Part shown: positions 1 through 6,821 of the stretch, piece after piece
Numbering within the stretch: the first letter of the stretch is position 1
How the letters are laid out: each line of letters starts with the position of its first letter
Assembly (NCBI GenBank): GCA_002407045.1
Contig: DHKB01000023.1
Coordinates: forward strand, 782-8,481
Source: Candidatus Bruticola papionis
Lineage (GTDB): Bacteria > Vulcanimicrobiota > Xenobia > Xenobiales > Xenobiaceae
Length of the DNA: 7,700 nt
Direction: 5' to 3'
Program-made: the position numbers and the translations under genes
Notes under the pieces: model-generated
The model's database searches: none
What the model was told of the DNA's origin: nothing
Seen by the model: only the letters and a program-made list of their open reading frames with translations

Positions 1-80
1 TAGCGCAGGCCTCTGGCCGCAAGGCCAGGCAGCCGGAGCGTAAATATGGTAAAAAAATGGAGCTAACACAAAATAGCTAA
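1..80 (+). CDS. Possible C-terminal tail of an unknown gene (5' end outside the window)
   Basis: The third forward frame is open from the left edge to a TAA at 78-80 and would encode about 25 residues that are strongly basic at first (GRKARQPERKYGKK) and end in MELTQNS. Basic hydrophilic tails of this kind are common at the ends of nucleic-acid-binding proteins, but the stretch is too short to assign a family. The first 40 bases are far richer in G and C than the sequence that follows, and composition drops sharply near the proposed stop, which fits a gene end. Other frames are also open across the first 40 bases, and the GC-rich stretch can fold as an RNA hairpin (9-30), so an RNA gene or a repeat is an alternative. 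Low certainty. Confidence 0.3.
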   Translation, partial: AQASGRKARQPERKYGKKMELTQNS

Positions 81-318
81 CGGGCGAGCCATACACTAAT
101 TAGCGTCTCTACAATGAAAAACTACGCAGCAAAAACTAGTGAAGCATACATAATTATTTCTTTCTGCACAATTAGTGTTATTTAATATATACATATGTTA
201 ACAAAATTAGACACTAAAGGGAATTATTTAAGCATAAACGAATTTTACAAAATTGTCAGCGATGATAATTTAGTCAATGTTGTGTACTTAAATTCTATAA
301 TTGAAAGGGTTAACGCGA
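81..318. other. AT-rich gap upstream of the DAACS symporter
   Basis: This 238-base stretch has no convincing gene. A 9-base inverted repeat (ACACTAATT at 93-101 and AATTAGTGT at 170-178) is visible, but the arms are 68 bases apart. A good -35-like hexamer TTGTCA lies at 253-258 without a matching -10 at normal spacing. A perfect TATAAT at 296-301 overlaps the region just before the ribosome binding site and would give an almost leaderless transcript. The symporter promoter must be here or upstream, but I cannot place it with confidence. Confidence 0.4.
304..309 (+). promoter_or_regulatory. Ribosome binding site of the symporter (decides the start)
   Basis: AAAGGG sits nine bases before ATG 319. 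The in-frame TTG at 301 overlaps the front of this site and has no site of its own, so ATG 319 is the preferred start. Confidence 0.7.
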
Positions 319-1896
319 ATGGAGAAAAATTCCCACGATCCACTAAAGGAACCTACCCAAACTCCCAGCGCCGAAGCAGTTTCCGCTAGCGAGACGAAAG
401 CCCAAGCACTTGCCACTGTCGATGCTGAATCCTACAACAAGGCAGAGGGTACTCAGAAAAGTTCAGATACTCCACCTCAAAAGGCCAATCCTCAGAACCC
501 TTGGGACAAGGCCTCGAAAATTACTCTGATAATCATCGCTGCTTTAGCATTTTTGGCTTCAGTTTTTGGAATTTGTAATCACTATTCCATAATGACAGAC
601 GTTATTGATATGGCGTTGGCCTGCTCTATAAGTCGCTGGTTAGCTTGCGCGGCTTTAGTCTTTTTAGGTGTAAAGCGTCAAGATTTAACAACTTGGATCG
701 TTATTGCCATGTTCTTGGGTATCGAAATAGGATACTCATTCCACGATACCGGCCTAAAATTAGGAATACTTAGTAAGATATTCCTTAAGCTAGTCAAGAC
801 AATCGTAGCTCCTTTACTTTTTGCTACATTAGTAGTAGGCATTGCTGGCCACTCAAACTTAAAAGAAGTTGGCCGCATGGGCTTAAAAGCGCTCATTTAT
901 TTTGAGATTATTACAACTTTGGCATTAGTTGTTGGCTTAGTAAGTATCAATATTACCCGTGCTGGCGATGGCATTCAGCAACCTACTCAAGTTGAATCTA
1001 TCAAAGCAGCCAAGCCACAAACGACCGGACAAATCATCCTTCACGCTTTTCCGGAAAATATTGCCAAATCTGTAGCCGAAAACGAAGTACTACAAATTGT
1101 AGTATTTAGCTGTTTATTCGGTATTGCCGTAGCTCAGGTTCCCCTTGAAAAGCGTAAACCCCTTATGACCGTAATGGAAAGCTTGGCTGAAACTATGTTT
1201 AAATATACAAACTTAGTTATGTATTCAGCTCCGCTCGGTGTGGGAGGTGCCATAGCTTGCACTGTCGCTGATATGGGACTAGGTATCCTATATAACTTAG
1301 GGTACTTAGTAGCCACATTCTATGTAACTATTATTGTATTTATTTTGATTATTTTGGTGCCTACTATGTTGATTTGTGGCATCAATCCTATCCGCTTTTT
1401 CAAACGCATCGCCGAACCGGCCACTTTAGCTTTTGCTACCGCCTCTTCCGAGGCCGCTTTGCCTTTAGCTATGGAAAAAATGGAAAGTTTCGGTGTCCCT
1501 CGTCATATTGTGGCCTTTGTTATGCCCATTGGCTATAGTTTCAACTTAGATGGCACAACTTTGTACCTTTCTCTGGCCTCTATTTTTGTAGCTCAGGCTG
1601 CTGGTATCAATTTATCAATGGAAACTCAAATTGCCATTTTGATTACCTTACTGATTACCAGCAAAGGTGTGGCCGGCGTGCCTCGAGCTTCTTTAGTTAT
1701 TTTGCTCGGTTCGGCTGCCAGCTTCAATTTGCCAGAATGGCCGATTTTAGCTATCGTTGGTGTAGACCAGTTGATGGATATGTGCCGCACTTCATGCAAC
1801 GTTATCGGCAACTGTTTAGCTTCAGCTGTAGTAGCTAAATGGGAAGGATGCTTAGGACCAGAACAAGCAGAGCCAGTCCCAGATCATTTTATGTAA
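319..1896 (+). CDS. Dicarboxylate/amino acid:cation symporter (DAACS family), probably aspartate/glutamate uptake, N-terminally extended
   Basis: Inner-membrane secondary carrier of 525 residues. The core from about residue 120 has the family landmarks: first core helix LTTWIVIAMFLGIEIGY (123-139), hairpin HP1 with ASSEAALP (375-382), the TM7 motif NLDGT (409-413), hairpin HP2 SKGVAGVPRAS (448-458) and the TM8 motif VDQLMDMCRTSCNVIGN (482-498). In GltPh-type carriers the TM8 Asp, Arg, Thr and Asn bind acidic amino acids. The equivalents here are D487, R490, T491 and N494, which favours aspartate or glutamate over C4-dicarboxylates. N498 stands where GltPh has the sodium-site Asp405; Asn there is also found in DctA, so proton coupling is possible (inference). 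The first ~65 residues are hydrophilic, rich in Ala, Ser, Thr, Pro and Gln, followed by two extra hydrophobic segments (about 67-88 and 98-117). The core alone is about 405 residues, close to a whole typical member. The gene is monocistronic as seen here and ends 40 bases before a strong terminator. The family call is firm; the substrate is inferred. Confidence 0.93.
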   Translation: MEKNSHDPLKEPTQTPSAEAVSASETKAQALATVDAESYNKAEGTQKSSDTPPQKANPQNPWDKASKITLIIIAALAFLASVFGICNHYSIMTDVIDMALACSISRWLACAALVFLGVKRQDLTTWIVIAMFLGIEIGYSFHDTGLKLGILSKIFLKLVKTIVAPLLFATLVVGIAGHSNLKEVGRMGLKALIYFEIITTLALVVGLVSINITRAGDGIQQPTQVESIKAAKPQTTGQIILHAFPENIAKSVAENEVLQIVVFSCLFGIAVAQVPLEKRKPLMTVMESLAETMFKYTNLVMYSAPLGVGGAIACTVADMGLGILYNLGYLVATFYVTIIVFILIILVPTMLICGINPIRFFKRIAEPATLAFATASSEAALPLAMEKMESFGVPRHIVAFVMPIGYSFNLDGTTLYLSLASIFVAQAAGINLSMETQIAILITLLITSKGVAGVPRASLVILLGSAASFNLPEWPILAIVGVDQLMDMCRTSCNVIGNCLASAVVAKWEGCLGPEQAEPVPDHFM

Positions 1897-1935
1897 TGAG
1901 AAAGGTATTATAGTTGCCTAACAATAGCTATAGAT

Positions 1936-1978
1936 AAATAAATGCGCCCGGCAGTTTTGCCGGGCGCATTTATTTTTT
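1936..1978. terminator. Bidirectional intrinsic terminator between convergent genes
   Basis: A perfect 18-bp stem (1936-1953 paired with 1958-1975) has a GC-rich core GCGCCCGGC and a four-base GTTT loop. On the plus strand it leads into a T run up to 1978, ending the symporter transcript. On the minus strand the stem lies directly after the HAD gene stop (1977-1979), so it can also end that transcript, although the T tract on that side is interrupted. Confidence 0.92.
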
Positions 1979-2798
1979 AATGATAATCCATATAATCAAT
2001 TAAGAAGTGGCCTACTCCATCTTCATCATTACTAGAAATAGTGACGGCGGCAGCTTCTTTTACATCTTGAGAAGCATTGCCCATAGCTACACCCAGCCCT
2101 ACGCTCTTTAACATCTCAATATCATTGGGACTATCACCAAAAGCGATAGCTTCTTCGGCACTAAGACCAAAGTGAGTAAGCATCGCTTCCACACCTACAG
2201 ATTTGTTTATGCCACTAGGCATAATGTCTACGCTCCAGAGGCTGGAACGACAAATATGAAGTCCCTGAGAAGAGCTCATAAAAACATTTTCTACATCTTT
2301 GCTGTATTCAGGATCGCTAAAAAATAAAAACTTGTTGGGCTCCAAACCTGAATTGAGCACTTCTTCCAAATTGACAGCTTCGGGTTCATGTCCCATATAT
2401 TCAATTTCACGTTGAACATATTGATTTTTTATATCTTCCACAAACCAATGTTCCGGAGTATACATCATCATAGCTCCGGGGATCCCGCTCTCTTTAGCTA
2501 CTTGAAGCATGCAATGCGCTTGTTCAATAGGAATGGTATAGTTGTGGATAATGTTGCCTTCTTCATCTACAGCTAAAGCGCCATTGTAAGCGACATAAGG
2601 CAAACGTTTGTCAAAATAAGAGAAAAAAGGTTCAATTCCCTGGGGATGACGAGCGGAAACTAAGCAAATTTTGATACCGTCTCGCAAAGCTAAATTTAAA
2701 ACATGAGCCCCAAGTTTGGATATTTTTCCGTTGGAACGAAGTAACGTCAAATCCATATCGGAAAAAATTGCTTTATAGGGAAAAGTTTTTTTATTCAT
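1977..2798 (-). CDS. Cof-type HAD-superfamily phosphatase
   Basis: Cytoplasmic magnesium-dependent phosphohydrolase of 273 residues, the usual length for the Cof/Cof-like group, whose members act on sugar phosphates, FMN, PLP and similar small phosphate esters. HAD motif I is FSDMDLTLL, with nucleophile D14 and acid/base D16. Motif II is LVSAR with S48. The motif III lysine is probably K199 in GINKSVG. Motif IV is GDSPND (221-226), with acidic residues D222 and D226. The long stretch between motifs II and III is the C2-type cap that sets substrate choice, so the substrate cannot be read. I chose ATG 2798 because the longer frame to TTG 2873 would put 25 unrelated residues before motif I and has no ribosome binding site. 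The GAGG before ATG 2798 is only two bases away, closer than usual. A terminator of the upstream gene (2921-2960) suggests this gene has its own promoter in 2799-2920, but none is convincing. Confidence 0.9.
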   Translation of the reverse strand: MNKKTFPYKAIFSDMDLTLLRSNGKISKLGAHVLNLALRDGIKICLVSARHPQGIEPFFSYFDKRLPYVAYNGALAVDEEGNIIHNYTIPIEQAHCMLQVAKESGIPGAMMMYTPEHWFVEDIKNQYVQREIEYMGHEPEAVNLEEVLNSGLEPNKFLFFSDPEYSKDVENVFMSSSQGLHICRSSLWSVDIMPSGINKSVGVEAMLTHFGLSAEEAIAFGDSPNDIEMLKSVGLGVAMGNASQDVKEAAAVTISSNDEDGVGHFLIDYMDYH

Positions 2799-2920
2799 AA
2801 CCTCATAAATAAGGATAAGGAAAGCTTCGAGGCTTCTCCTCTCACACAATTCAAAATCTGAAAACGCAGGCAAAAAACACAGTCTTTTTCATAAGGATGC
2901 TGCGTTGTGGTTCTACTACA

Positions 2921-2960
2921 GAAAAAAATAAACCCCTTCAGTTAACCTTAACCAAAGGGG
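2921..2960 (-). terminator. Intrinsic terminator of the 5'-nucleotidase gene
   Basis: Read on the minus strand, CCCCTT (complement of 2955-2960) pairs with AAGGGG (complement of 2933-2938) around a second, inner stem of TTAA-type pairs, with a small internal loop between them. A T-rich tail, TTTATTTTTTT, follows (complement of about 2922-2932). It lies 24 bases past the nucleotidase stop. A second small hairpin, CCTCTC/GAGAGG (2963-2979), stands between the stop and this terminator. Confidence 0.8.
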
Positions 2961-2983
2961 CACCTCTCGCCTAGAGAGGAAAA

Positions 2984-4552
2984 CTATTTGTTATCGGCAC
3001 CGAGCTTGACGACGCGACTATCGGGATCGTTCTTCCAGGGACCTTCGTGAGCGGAGAAGTAATTCATGAACATCTCCTGGCTAGATCCGCAGCTCTTCAT
3101 ACCGCCCAAATCTTTGAAGTTGGGCTTACGAGACATAGAAATAGTGGTAGCCACACTATACTCGCGATCGGGATCGAACTTGCTGCCATCAGCCATTCTC
3201 ACATCGACAATACGCTGGCCTTCGGGCTTGCTGACATCGTAAGTGTAGCTAAAACCGGAAGGAGTGCACGGACCGCGACCGTCATCTTTCACGCGGGATT
3301 CCATCTCTCTGAGGATATTCCTGCCAGGAACCTTATCAATGAGAATAGTGTCCTCTTCTGTGTGAGGGCAAGCATTGAACAAATCTTCGTAGGTAACTTC
3401 GCCAGCGCTGACTCCACCTCGAGGACTGCGGGAACTGACAAAGCCAATATCGGCACCAGTAGCATCACGCAAAGAGTCGACAAAAATTTGGTTAATCTTG
3501 GCAGCCTCCCAATAGGAGAAACCTAAATCTTCAGAGGCCTGTCCCATAACCTTAGAGCCAATATGCTCTACACCAGCAGCGGCGGTTTCGATAATAGAAG
3601 AGACTTCAGGATCGGGAGCTACGTTTTCATCAACAGGGATTAAGCGAGCCTGAGCGCTGGCGATCTTCTTAGTAGCCAGATCAAGGTTTAAATCTACTTC
3701 ACCAACAAACTTGCCTTTAGTACCAGACTGAACGATTAAAGTATTGCCTTCGTAGTGACCTTCTGGTAACTCGGTGTGGCTGTGTCCACCGACGATAACA
3801 TCAATTTCAGGGAATTGCTTGGCGATTTCTTTGTCTTCATCGAAACCGACATGAGAAAGAACCATGATCACATCGGCGCCAGCTTCCTTCATCTTGGGGA
3901 TATACTCTTTGAGAGTATCGGCTGAAGATCTGAAAGTGAGGCCTTCGAGTTTTTCATCACTTACATAGCGAGACATATTCTCGACATCGAGGCCAACCAT
4001 ACCAATTTTGACTCCGCCTACATCTTTAATCATGAAGGGTTCGCCATAAGTGCTGCCATCAGCATTGTTTACTATGCTGGCATTGAGCACAGGAGCCTTG
4101 GTATCAGCCAACATGTTCTGCAAATCTTGCTGTCCCCAGGCGAAATCGTGGTTGCCTGGCTCAACAGCGTCAAAACCGATAGAAGCCAAACCATCGGCCA
4201 CAACACTGCCTTTAGTAAGGTAAGAGATCATGCTTCCTTCAGCCAAGTCGCCAGTGTTGAGAGTGAGTACCTCACCGGGAGCAGAAGCTTTTTCCTGTCT
4301 GAAAACAGTCGCAGCTTTGGCTAAACCGCCTACGCCCTTCTCGTCTACGACAGCACCATGCAAGTCGTTAATGTGAAGAAGACGCAGAGAAACGGTACCT
4401 TCTTGTTTCTCCTGAGAATTAATAGAAACTTGATCGGTTACGTTAGCAGAAGTAGCTTCGCTCTCTTTTTTGGGAGCTACAGCGGACGCACCTTTGGCGT
4501 ACATACCGCTTATACTATTGATACTGCCGGATGAAAAGCCTTGAATTTCCAC
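2984..4552 (-). CDS. UshA/5'-nucleotidase family bifunctional metallophosphatase, without a classical signal peptide
   Basis: 522 residues with the two-domain plan of 5'-nucleotidases and 2',3'-cyclic phosphodiesterases. The N-terminal calcineurin-like domain has the di-metal ligands in order: INDLHG (D63, H65), NTGDL (D102), GNHDF (N134, H135), LSHVG (H234) and GGHSHT (H257, H259). The C-terminal domain (about 340-515) has NQIFVDSLRDATGADIGF, then AGEVTYEDLF, and aromatic residues F434 and F479 placed like the base-stacking phenylalanines of UshA. The usual NGGGIR segment reads SSRSPR here (about 373-378), a departure from the family. Relatives are normally exported, yet the first 50 residues (rich in Ser, Ala, Gly and Lys) contain no hydrophobic signal segment. 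The start is GTG 4552, supported by AAGGGG eight bases upstream. A promoter at 4679-4707, a structured leader and a terminator make this a self-contained unit. The family is certain; substrate and location are open. Confidence 0.92.
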   Translation of the reverse strand: MEIQGFSSGSINSISGMYAKGASAVAPKKESEATSANVTDQVSINSQEKQEGTVSLRLLHINDLHGAVVDEKGVGGLAKAATVFRQEKASAPGEVLTLNTGDLAEGSMISYLTKGSVVADGLASIGFDAVEPGNHDFAWGQQDLQNMLADTKAPVLNASIVNNADGSTYGEPFMIKDVGGVKIGMVGLDVENMSRYVSDEKLEGLTFRSSADTLKEYIPKMKEAGADVIMVLSHVGFDEDKEIAKQFPEIDVIVGGHSHTELPEGHYEGNTLIVQSGTKGKFVGEVDLNLDLATKKIASAQARLIPVDENVAPDPEVSSIIETAAAGVEHIGSKVMGQASEDLGFSYWEAAKINQIFVDSLRDATGADIGFVSSRSPRGGVSAGEVTYEDLFNACPHTEEDTILIDKVPGRNILREMESRVKDDGRGPCTPSGFSYTYDVSKPEGQRIVDVRMADGSKFDPDREYSVATTISMSRKPNFKDLGGMKSCGSSQEMFMNYFSAHEGPWKNDPDSRVVKLGADNK

Positions 4553-4560
4553 AGCTACAA

Positions 4561-4566
4561 CCCCTT
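4561..4566 (-). promoter_or_regulatory. Strong ribosome binding site for a GTG start
   Basis: On the minus strand AAGGGG stands eight bases before GTG 4552, which settles the non-ATG start of the 5'-nucleotidase. Confidence 0.75.
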
Positions 4567-4592
4567 TTATTCAATCTGCACTAAACAAAATT

Positions 4593-4674
4593 GGCAGCTC
4601 CGCGAAGCGAATCCGACTCCGAGCTACTTTTGCCTCGAAACGAGAAAGCGTATGATTAGCGGAAACTTACTTCC
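4593..4674 (-). promoter_or_regulatory. Structured 5' leader of the 5'-nucleotidase mRNA
   Basis: If transcription starts about six bases after the -10 box, the leader is about 120 nt and begins almost at once with a small hairpin (4661-4674, GGAA/TTCC). CTCG/CGAG follows (4634-4644), then a larger stem-loop in which AGCTC (4596-4600) pairs with GAGCT (4621-4625) and GGC (4593-4595) with GCC (4632-4634), containing an inner CGC/GCG hairpin. It matches no riboswitch class I recognise. A 5'-terminal hairpin could stabilise the mRNA (inference). Confidence 0.4.
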
Positions 4675-4678
4675 GATT

Positions 4679-4707
4679 ATTATACACTTAAAAGACTTAA
4701 ATGTGCA
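4679..4707 (-). promoter_or_regulatory. Probable sigma-70-type promoter of the 5'-nucleotidase
   Basis: The minus strand has a perfect -10 TATAAT (complement of 4679-4684), a 17-base spacer and TGCACA at -35 (complement of 4702-4707), which matches four of six consensus bases. AT-rich sequence lies further upstream. It falls in the gap between the acetyltransferase stop and the nucleotidase leader. Confidence 0.6.
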
Positions 4708-4777
4708 CCTTTAAAGTTAACAAATCGACAAGAAAATCATATTTTTTTCCCTATTTTGCCTAATATGCAAGCATTTT

Positions 4778-5638
4778 TCACTTTTGATTGGCCTTACAAT
4801 GCGCGGCAATTACTGTCTCGCCTTCTTCAATTGAATGAGTGAGCCAGACATTACCTCCAATAACACAATGATCTCCTATGTGAGTTTCTCCACCTAAAAT
4901 AGTAGCTCCAGCGTAAATAACCACGTGGTTACCTATATGAGGATGGCGGCTGATCCCTTTAACAGGGTGGCCATCTGGTCCCAATTCAAAACTTTTGGCT
5001 CCTAAAGTTACTCCCTGATAAAGTTTGACATGATGACCGATAATGGTAGTTTCTCCTATAACAACACCAGTACCATGATCTATAAAAAAGTACTTATCAA
5101 TATTAGCTCCTGGGTGGATGTCGATACCGGTATTTTGATGGGCATATTCAGTCATGATACGAGGAAGAATTGGCACTTTAAGTTCATAAAGGGTATGAGC
5201 TATGCGATATATACTGATAGCCTCAAAACTCGGATAAGCCAGCATAATTTCATGAATACTTCTAGCAGCCGGATCACCATCGTAAGCAGCTTGAATATCA
5301 GTATCAAGCATATCTCTTATTTTCGGCAGATTTTTAATTACCTCAATAGCAATAGATTCTGCTTCAGCTATTTCCATAAGACGATTTAAGGCTTGTTTTA
5401 ATTCATAAAAAGCTCTTTGTAAGCAAAATTCCGTGTGGCTTATAGCCAAGCCACCACATTCGGAACAAACTTCAAAGATTTCAGGATACATAGCTGCTCG
5501 CAAGTAGCGAATAACTTCTATAAGTTGCTCTTTTAAGCCCGCATAGCTGCTTTCCTGAGTTTCAAGATCGCTGCGCTTCATCAATTTTTTAGCAACTTTT
5601 TGCAAAGGTGTGAGAATTTCTGTTCTGGACAAAGTCAT
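4778..5638 (-). CDS. cysE: Serine O-acetyltransferase
   Basis: Cytoplasmic enzyme of 286 residues that transfers acetyl from acetyl-CoA to L-serine, the first step of cysteine synthesis. The helical N-terminal part has DTDIQAAYDGDPAAR (112-126), matching the acidic DIQAxxDRDPA region of CysE, then YPSFEAISIYRIAHTLY (135-151). The C-terminal left-handed beta-helix carries GIDIHPGANI (171-180) and the active-site FIDHGTG, with D187 and H188 equivalent to Asp157 and His158 of E. coli CysE, followed by hexapeptide repeats to about residue 270. The protein ends shortly after the helix, without the long C-terminal tail of E. coli CysE that takes part in cysteine feedback and cysteine synthase binding. 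Residues 58-72 hold a Cys/His cluster (C58, C61, H68, C72). ATG 5638 has GAGG seven bases upstream. A hairpin with eight U lies directly before that site, so expression may depend on read-through from the asparaginase gene. I see no clear terminator after the stop. Confidence 0.93.
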   Translation of the reverse strand: MTLSRTEILTPLQKVAKKLMKRSDLETQESSYAGLKEQLIEVIRYLRAAMYPEIFEVCSECGGLAISHTEFCLQRAFYELKQALNRLMEIAEAESIAIEVIKNLPKIRDMLDTDIQAAYDGDPAARSIHEIMLAYPSFEAISIYRIAHTLYELKVPILPRIMTEYAHQNTGIDIHPGANIDKYFFIDHGTGVVIGETTIIGHHVKLYQGVTLGAKSFELGPDGHPVKGISRHPHIGNHVVIYAGATILGGETHIGDHCVIGGNVWLTHSIEEGETVIAAHCKANQK

Positions 5639-5649
5639 GGCTGAACCTC

Positions 5650-5691
5650 AAAAAAAAGGCTCACACTTAAGCTATAAAGCCAAGCGGAGCC
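5650..5691 (-). terminator. Intrinsic terminator or attenuator between asparaginase and cysE
   Basis: On the minus strand GGCTC (complement of 5687-5691) pairs with GAGCC (complement of 5658-5662). Inside it CTTGGCT/AGCTTAAG forms a second stem around a TTAT loop with one bulge, and eight uninterrupted T follow (complement of 5650-5657). The cysE ribosome binding site (complement of 5646-5649) starts at the next base. It lies 20 bases past the asparaginase stop. It either ends that transcript or sets how much reads through into cysE. Confidence 0.75.
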
Positions 5692-5711
5692 CTATCGAAA
5701 CAAAATAGATA

Positions 5712-6821
5712 TCAGTCTTCGTCAATATAGCGCATAGGGCCGGGGTGGTCACCTATGAAAGCAGCTTGTATCTTGTCTGAGTCTTTAATTCCGGCAGCAA
5801 TTAAAAGTTGAAGCATAATGCGAGCCTTTTGAGGGGTTAAGTCATAAGATGCATAAGTTCCGTAATCGCTGTCTTTAAATTCATGGTCGCGATGAACATA
5901 ATTTTCGGGAATACGCGTAGAACGAACCACAATTACGCCTTTTTGGGAAGCTTGACGACAAGCGCTCAGACATTCATCAGGCATATTGCCATCGCCTACT
6001 CCAGCTATGACAATACCTTTAGCTCCAGATTTTACGCTAGCAGTAATAGCTTCAGCAGAAGCTCCAGCATACATGGAAATAATGTCAACTTTAGGCAAAT
6101 CCTTAAATTGAGAAATATCTACAGAAACTGGATTTTTTAATTTTGGCTCACTGCCTGTGAAATAGTGGGCTTTAAGATCATCAACAAAGCCTATAGGCCC
6201 ACCCATAGAAGCCTTGAAAGTATCCAAATTCCAAGTAGACGCCTTAGTAGCATAACGAGCACTAAAAATTCGCTCGTTGTAACAAACTAAAACTCCACGT
6301 CCGAAAGAATCTATATCTATAGCCGTCCTAATAGCGTTGAGCAAATTCTTGGGGCCGTCGGCAGAAATACTGTCAGCGGGGCGAGTAGAGCCAACTAATA
6401 CAACAGGATTGCTTATTTCTAGTACCTGATCGAGGAAAAAGGCTGTTTCTTCTAAGGTGTCAGTACCATGAGTAATGACGAAAGCGTCAGCTTCATTGTT
6501 TTTAACAGCTTTTTCAATGCGTTCAGCCAGGAGTTTCCAAACGGCAAAATTCATATTTTGGCTAGATATATTAGCCGTTTGCTCCATTTCCAAATGAACC
6601 TTAAGTTGCTGGATACCTGGCAAGCTGGCAACAATTTCCTGCACTCCAAGTTTAGCGGCAGAATATCCAGTAGCGGAGTTACCATTAGAAGCTCCAGCAA
6701 TAGTACCGCCAGTACCTAGAATAAGCACTCTGGGCATAGTTCCAGCTTGAGTGCTTAAAGTTAAGCACAAAGCCAAAACAAAGATAACAACACTTAAGCG
6801 GGAAAGCATCTTAAAATTCAT
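5712..6821 (-). CDS. ansB: Type II (secreted) L-asparaginase/glutaminase
   Basis: Hydrolyses L-asparagine, and often glutamine, to aspartate (glutamate) and ammonia. Numbered from ATG 6821 (369 residues), a signal peptide covers residues 1 to about 26: basic start, core LSVVIFVLALCLTL, then STQA before Gly, so the enzyme should be periplasmic. The mature part has LGTGGTIAG with nucleophile T40, Y53 in the flexible active-site loop, ISSQNMN (S87), ITHGTDTLEET with T120 and D121, and K193 in ARYATKAS. These match Thr12, Tyr25, Ser58, Thr89, Asp90 and Lys162 of E. coli AnsB, so the full catalytic set is present. About a dozen residues (GDHPGPMRYIDED) extend past the usual end. I prefer ATG 6821 over TTG 6842 and over ATG 6809; it overlaps the upstream gene by 11 bases, so the two are probably translationally coupled. 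A hairpin terminator follows before cysE. Confidence 0.93.
   Translation of the reverse strand: MNFKMLSRLSVVIFVLALCLTLSTQAGTMPRVLILGTGGTIAGASNGNSATGYSAAKLGVQEIVASLPGIQQLKVHLEMEQTANISSQNMNFAVWKLLAERIEKAVKNNEADAFVITHGTDTLEETAFFLDQVLEISNPVVLVGSTRPADSISADGPKNLLNAIRTAIDIDSFGRGVLVCYNERIFSARYATKASTWNLDTFKASMGGPIGFVDDLKAHYFTGSEPKLKNPVSVDISQFKDLPKVDIISMYAGASAEAITASVKSGAKGIVIAGVGDGNMPDECLSACRQASQKGVIVVRSTRIPENYVHRDHEFKDSDYGTYASYDLTPQKARIMLQLLIAAGIKDSDKIQAAFIGDHPGPMRYIDED

Noticed and set aside
296..301. Perfect TATAAT just before the symporter
   Set aside because: It would start transcription at or past the ribosome binding site, and no -35 hexamer stands at 16-18 bases.
195..389. 64-codon plus-strand frame upstream of and overlapping the symporter start
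   Set aside because: No ribosome binding site, composition follows the AT-rich gap, and its last third runs out of frame through the symporter start.
1849..1857. Cys in the last stretch of the symporter and Asn in place of the GltPh Asp405 as signs of a dead carrier
   Set aside because: Asn at that position is also found in functional bacterial members such as DctA, and the other binding residues are intact.
3047..3526. 159-codon plus-strand frame inside the 5'-nucleotidase gene
   Set aside because: It lies opposite a strongly conserved minus-strand domain, has no domain pattern of its own and no promoter or SD; an antisense shadow.
4740..4777. Possible terminator after cysE
   Set aside because: Only a tiny ATGC/GCAT palindrome with a two-base loop and no U tract on the minus strand.
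6173..6250. Suspected loss of the catalytic lysine in the asparaginase
   Set aside because: A first alignment to the TAADKAS segment suggested Lys to Ile, but the E. coli Lys162 lies in the later GRDVTK segment, matched here by ARYATK, so the lysine is present.
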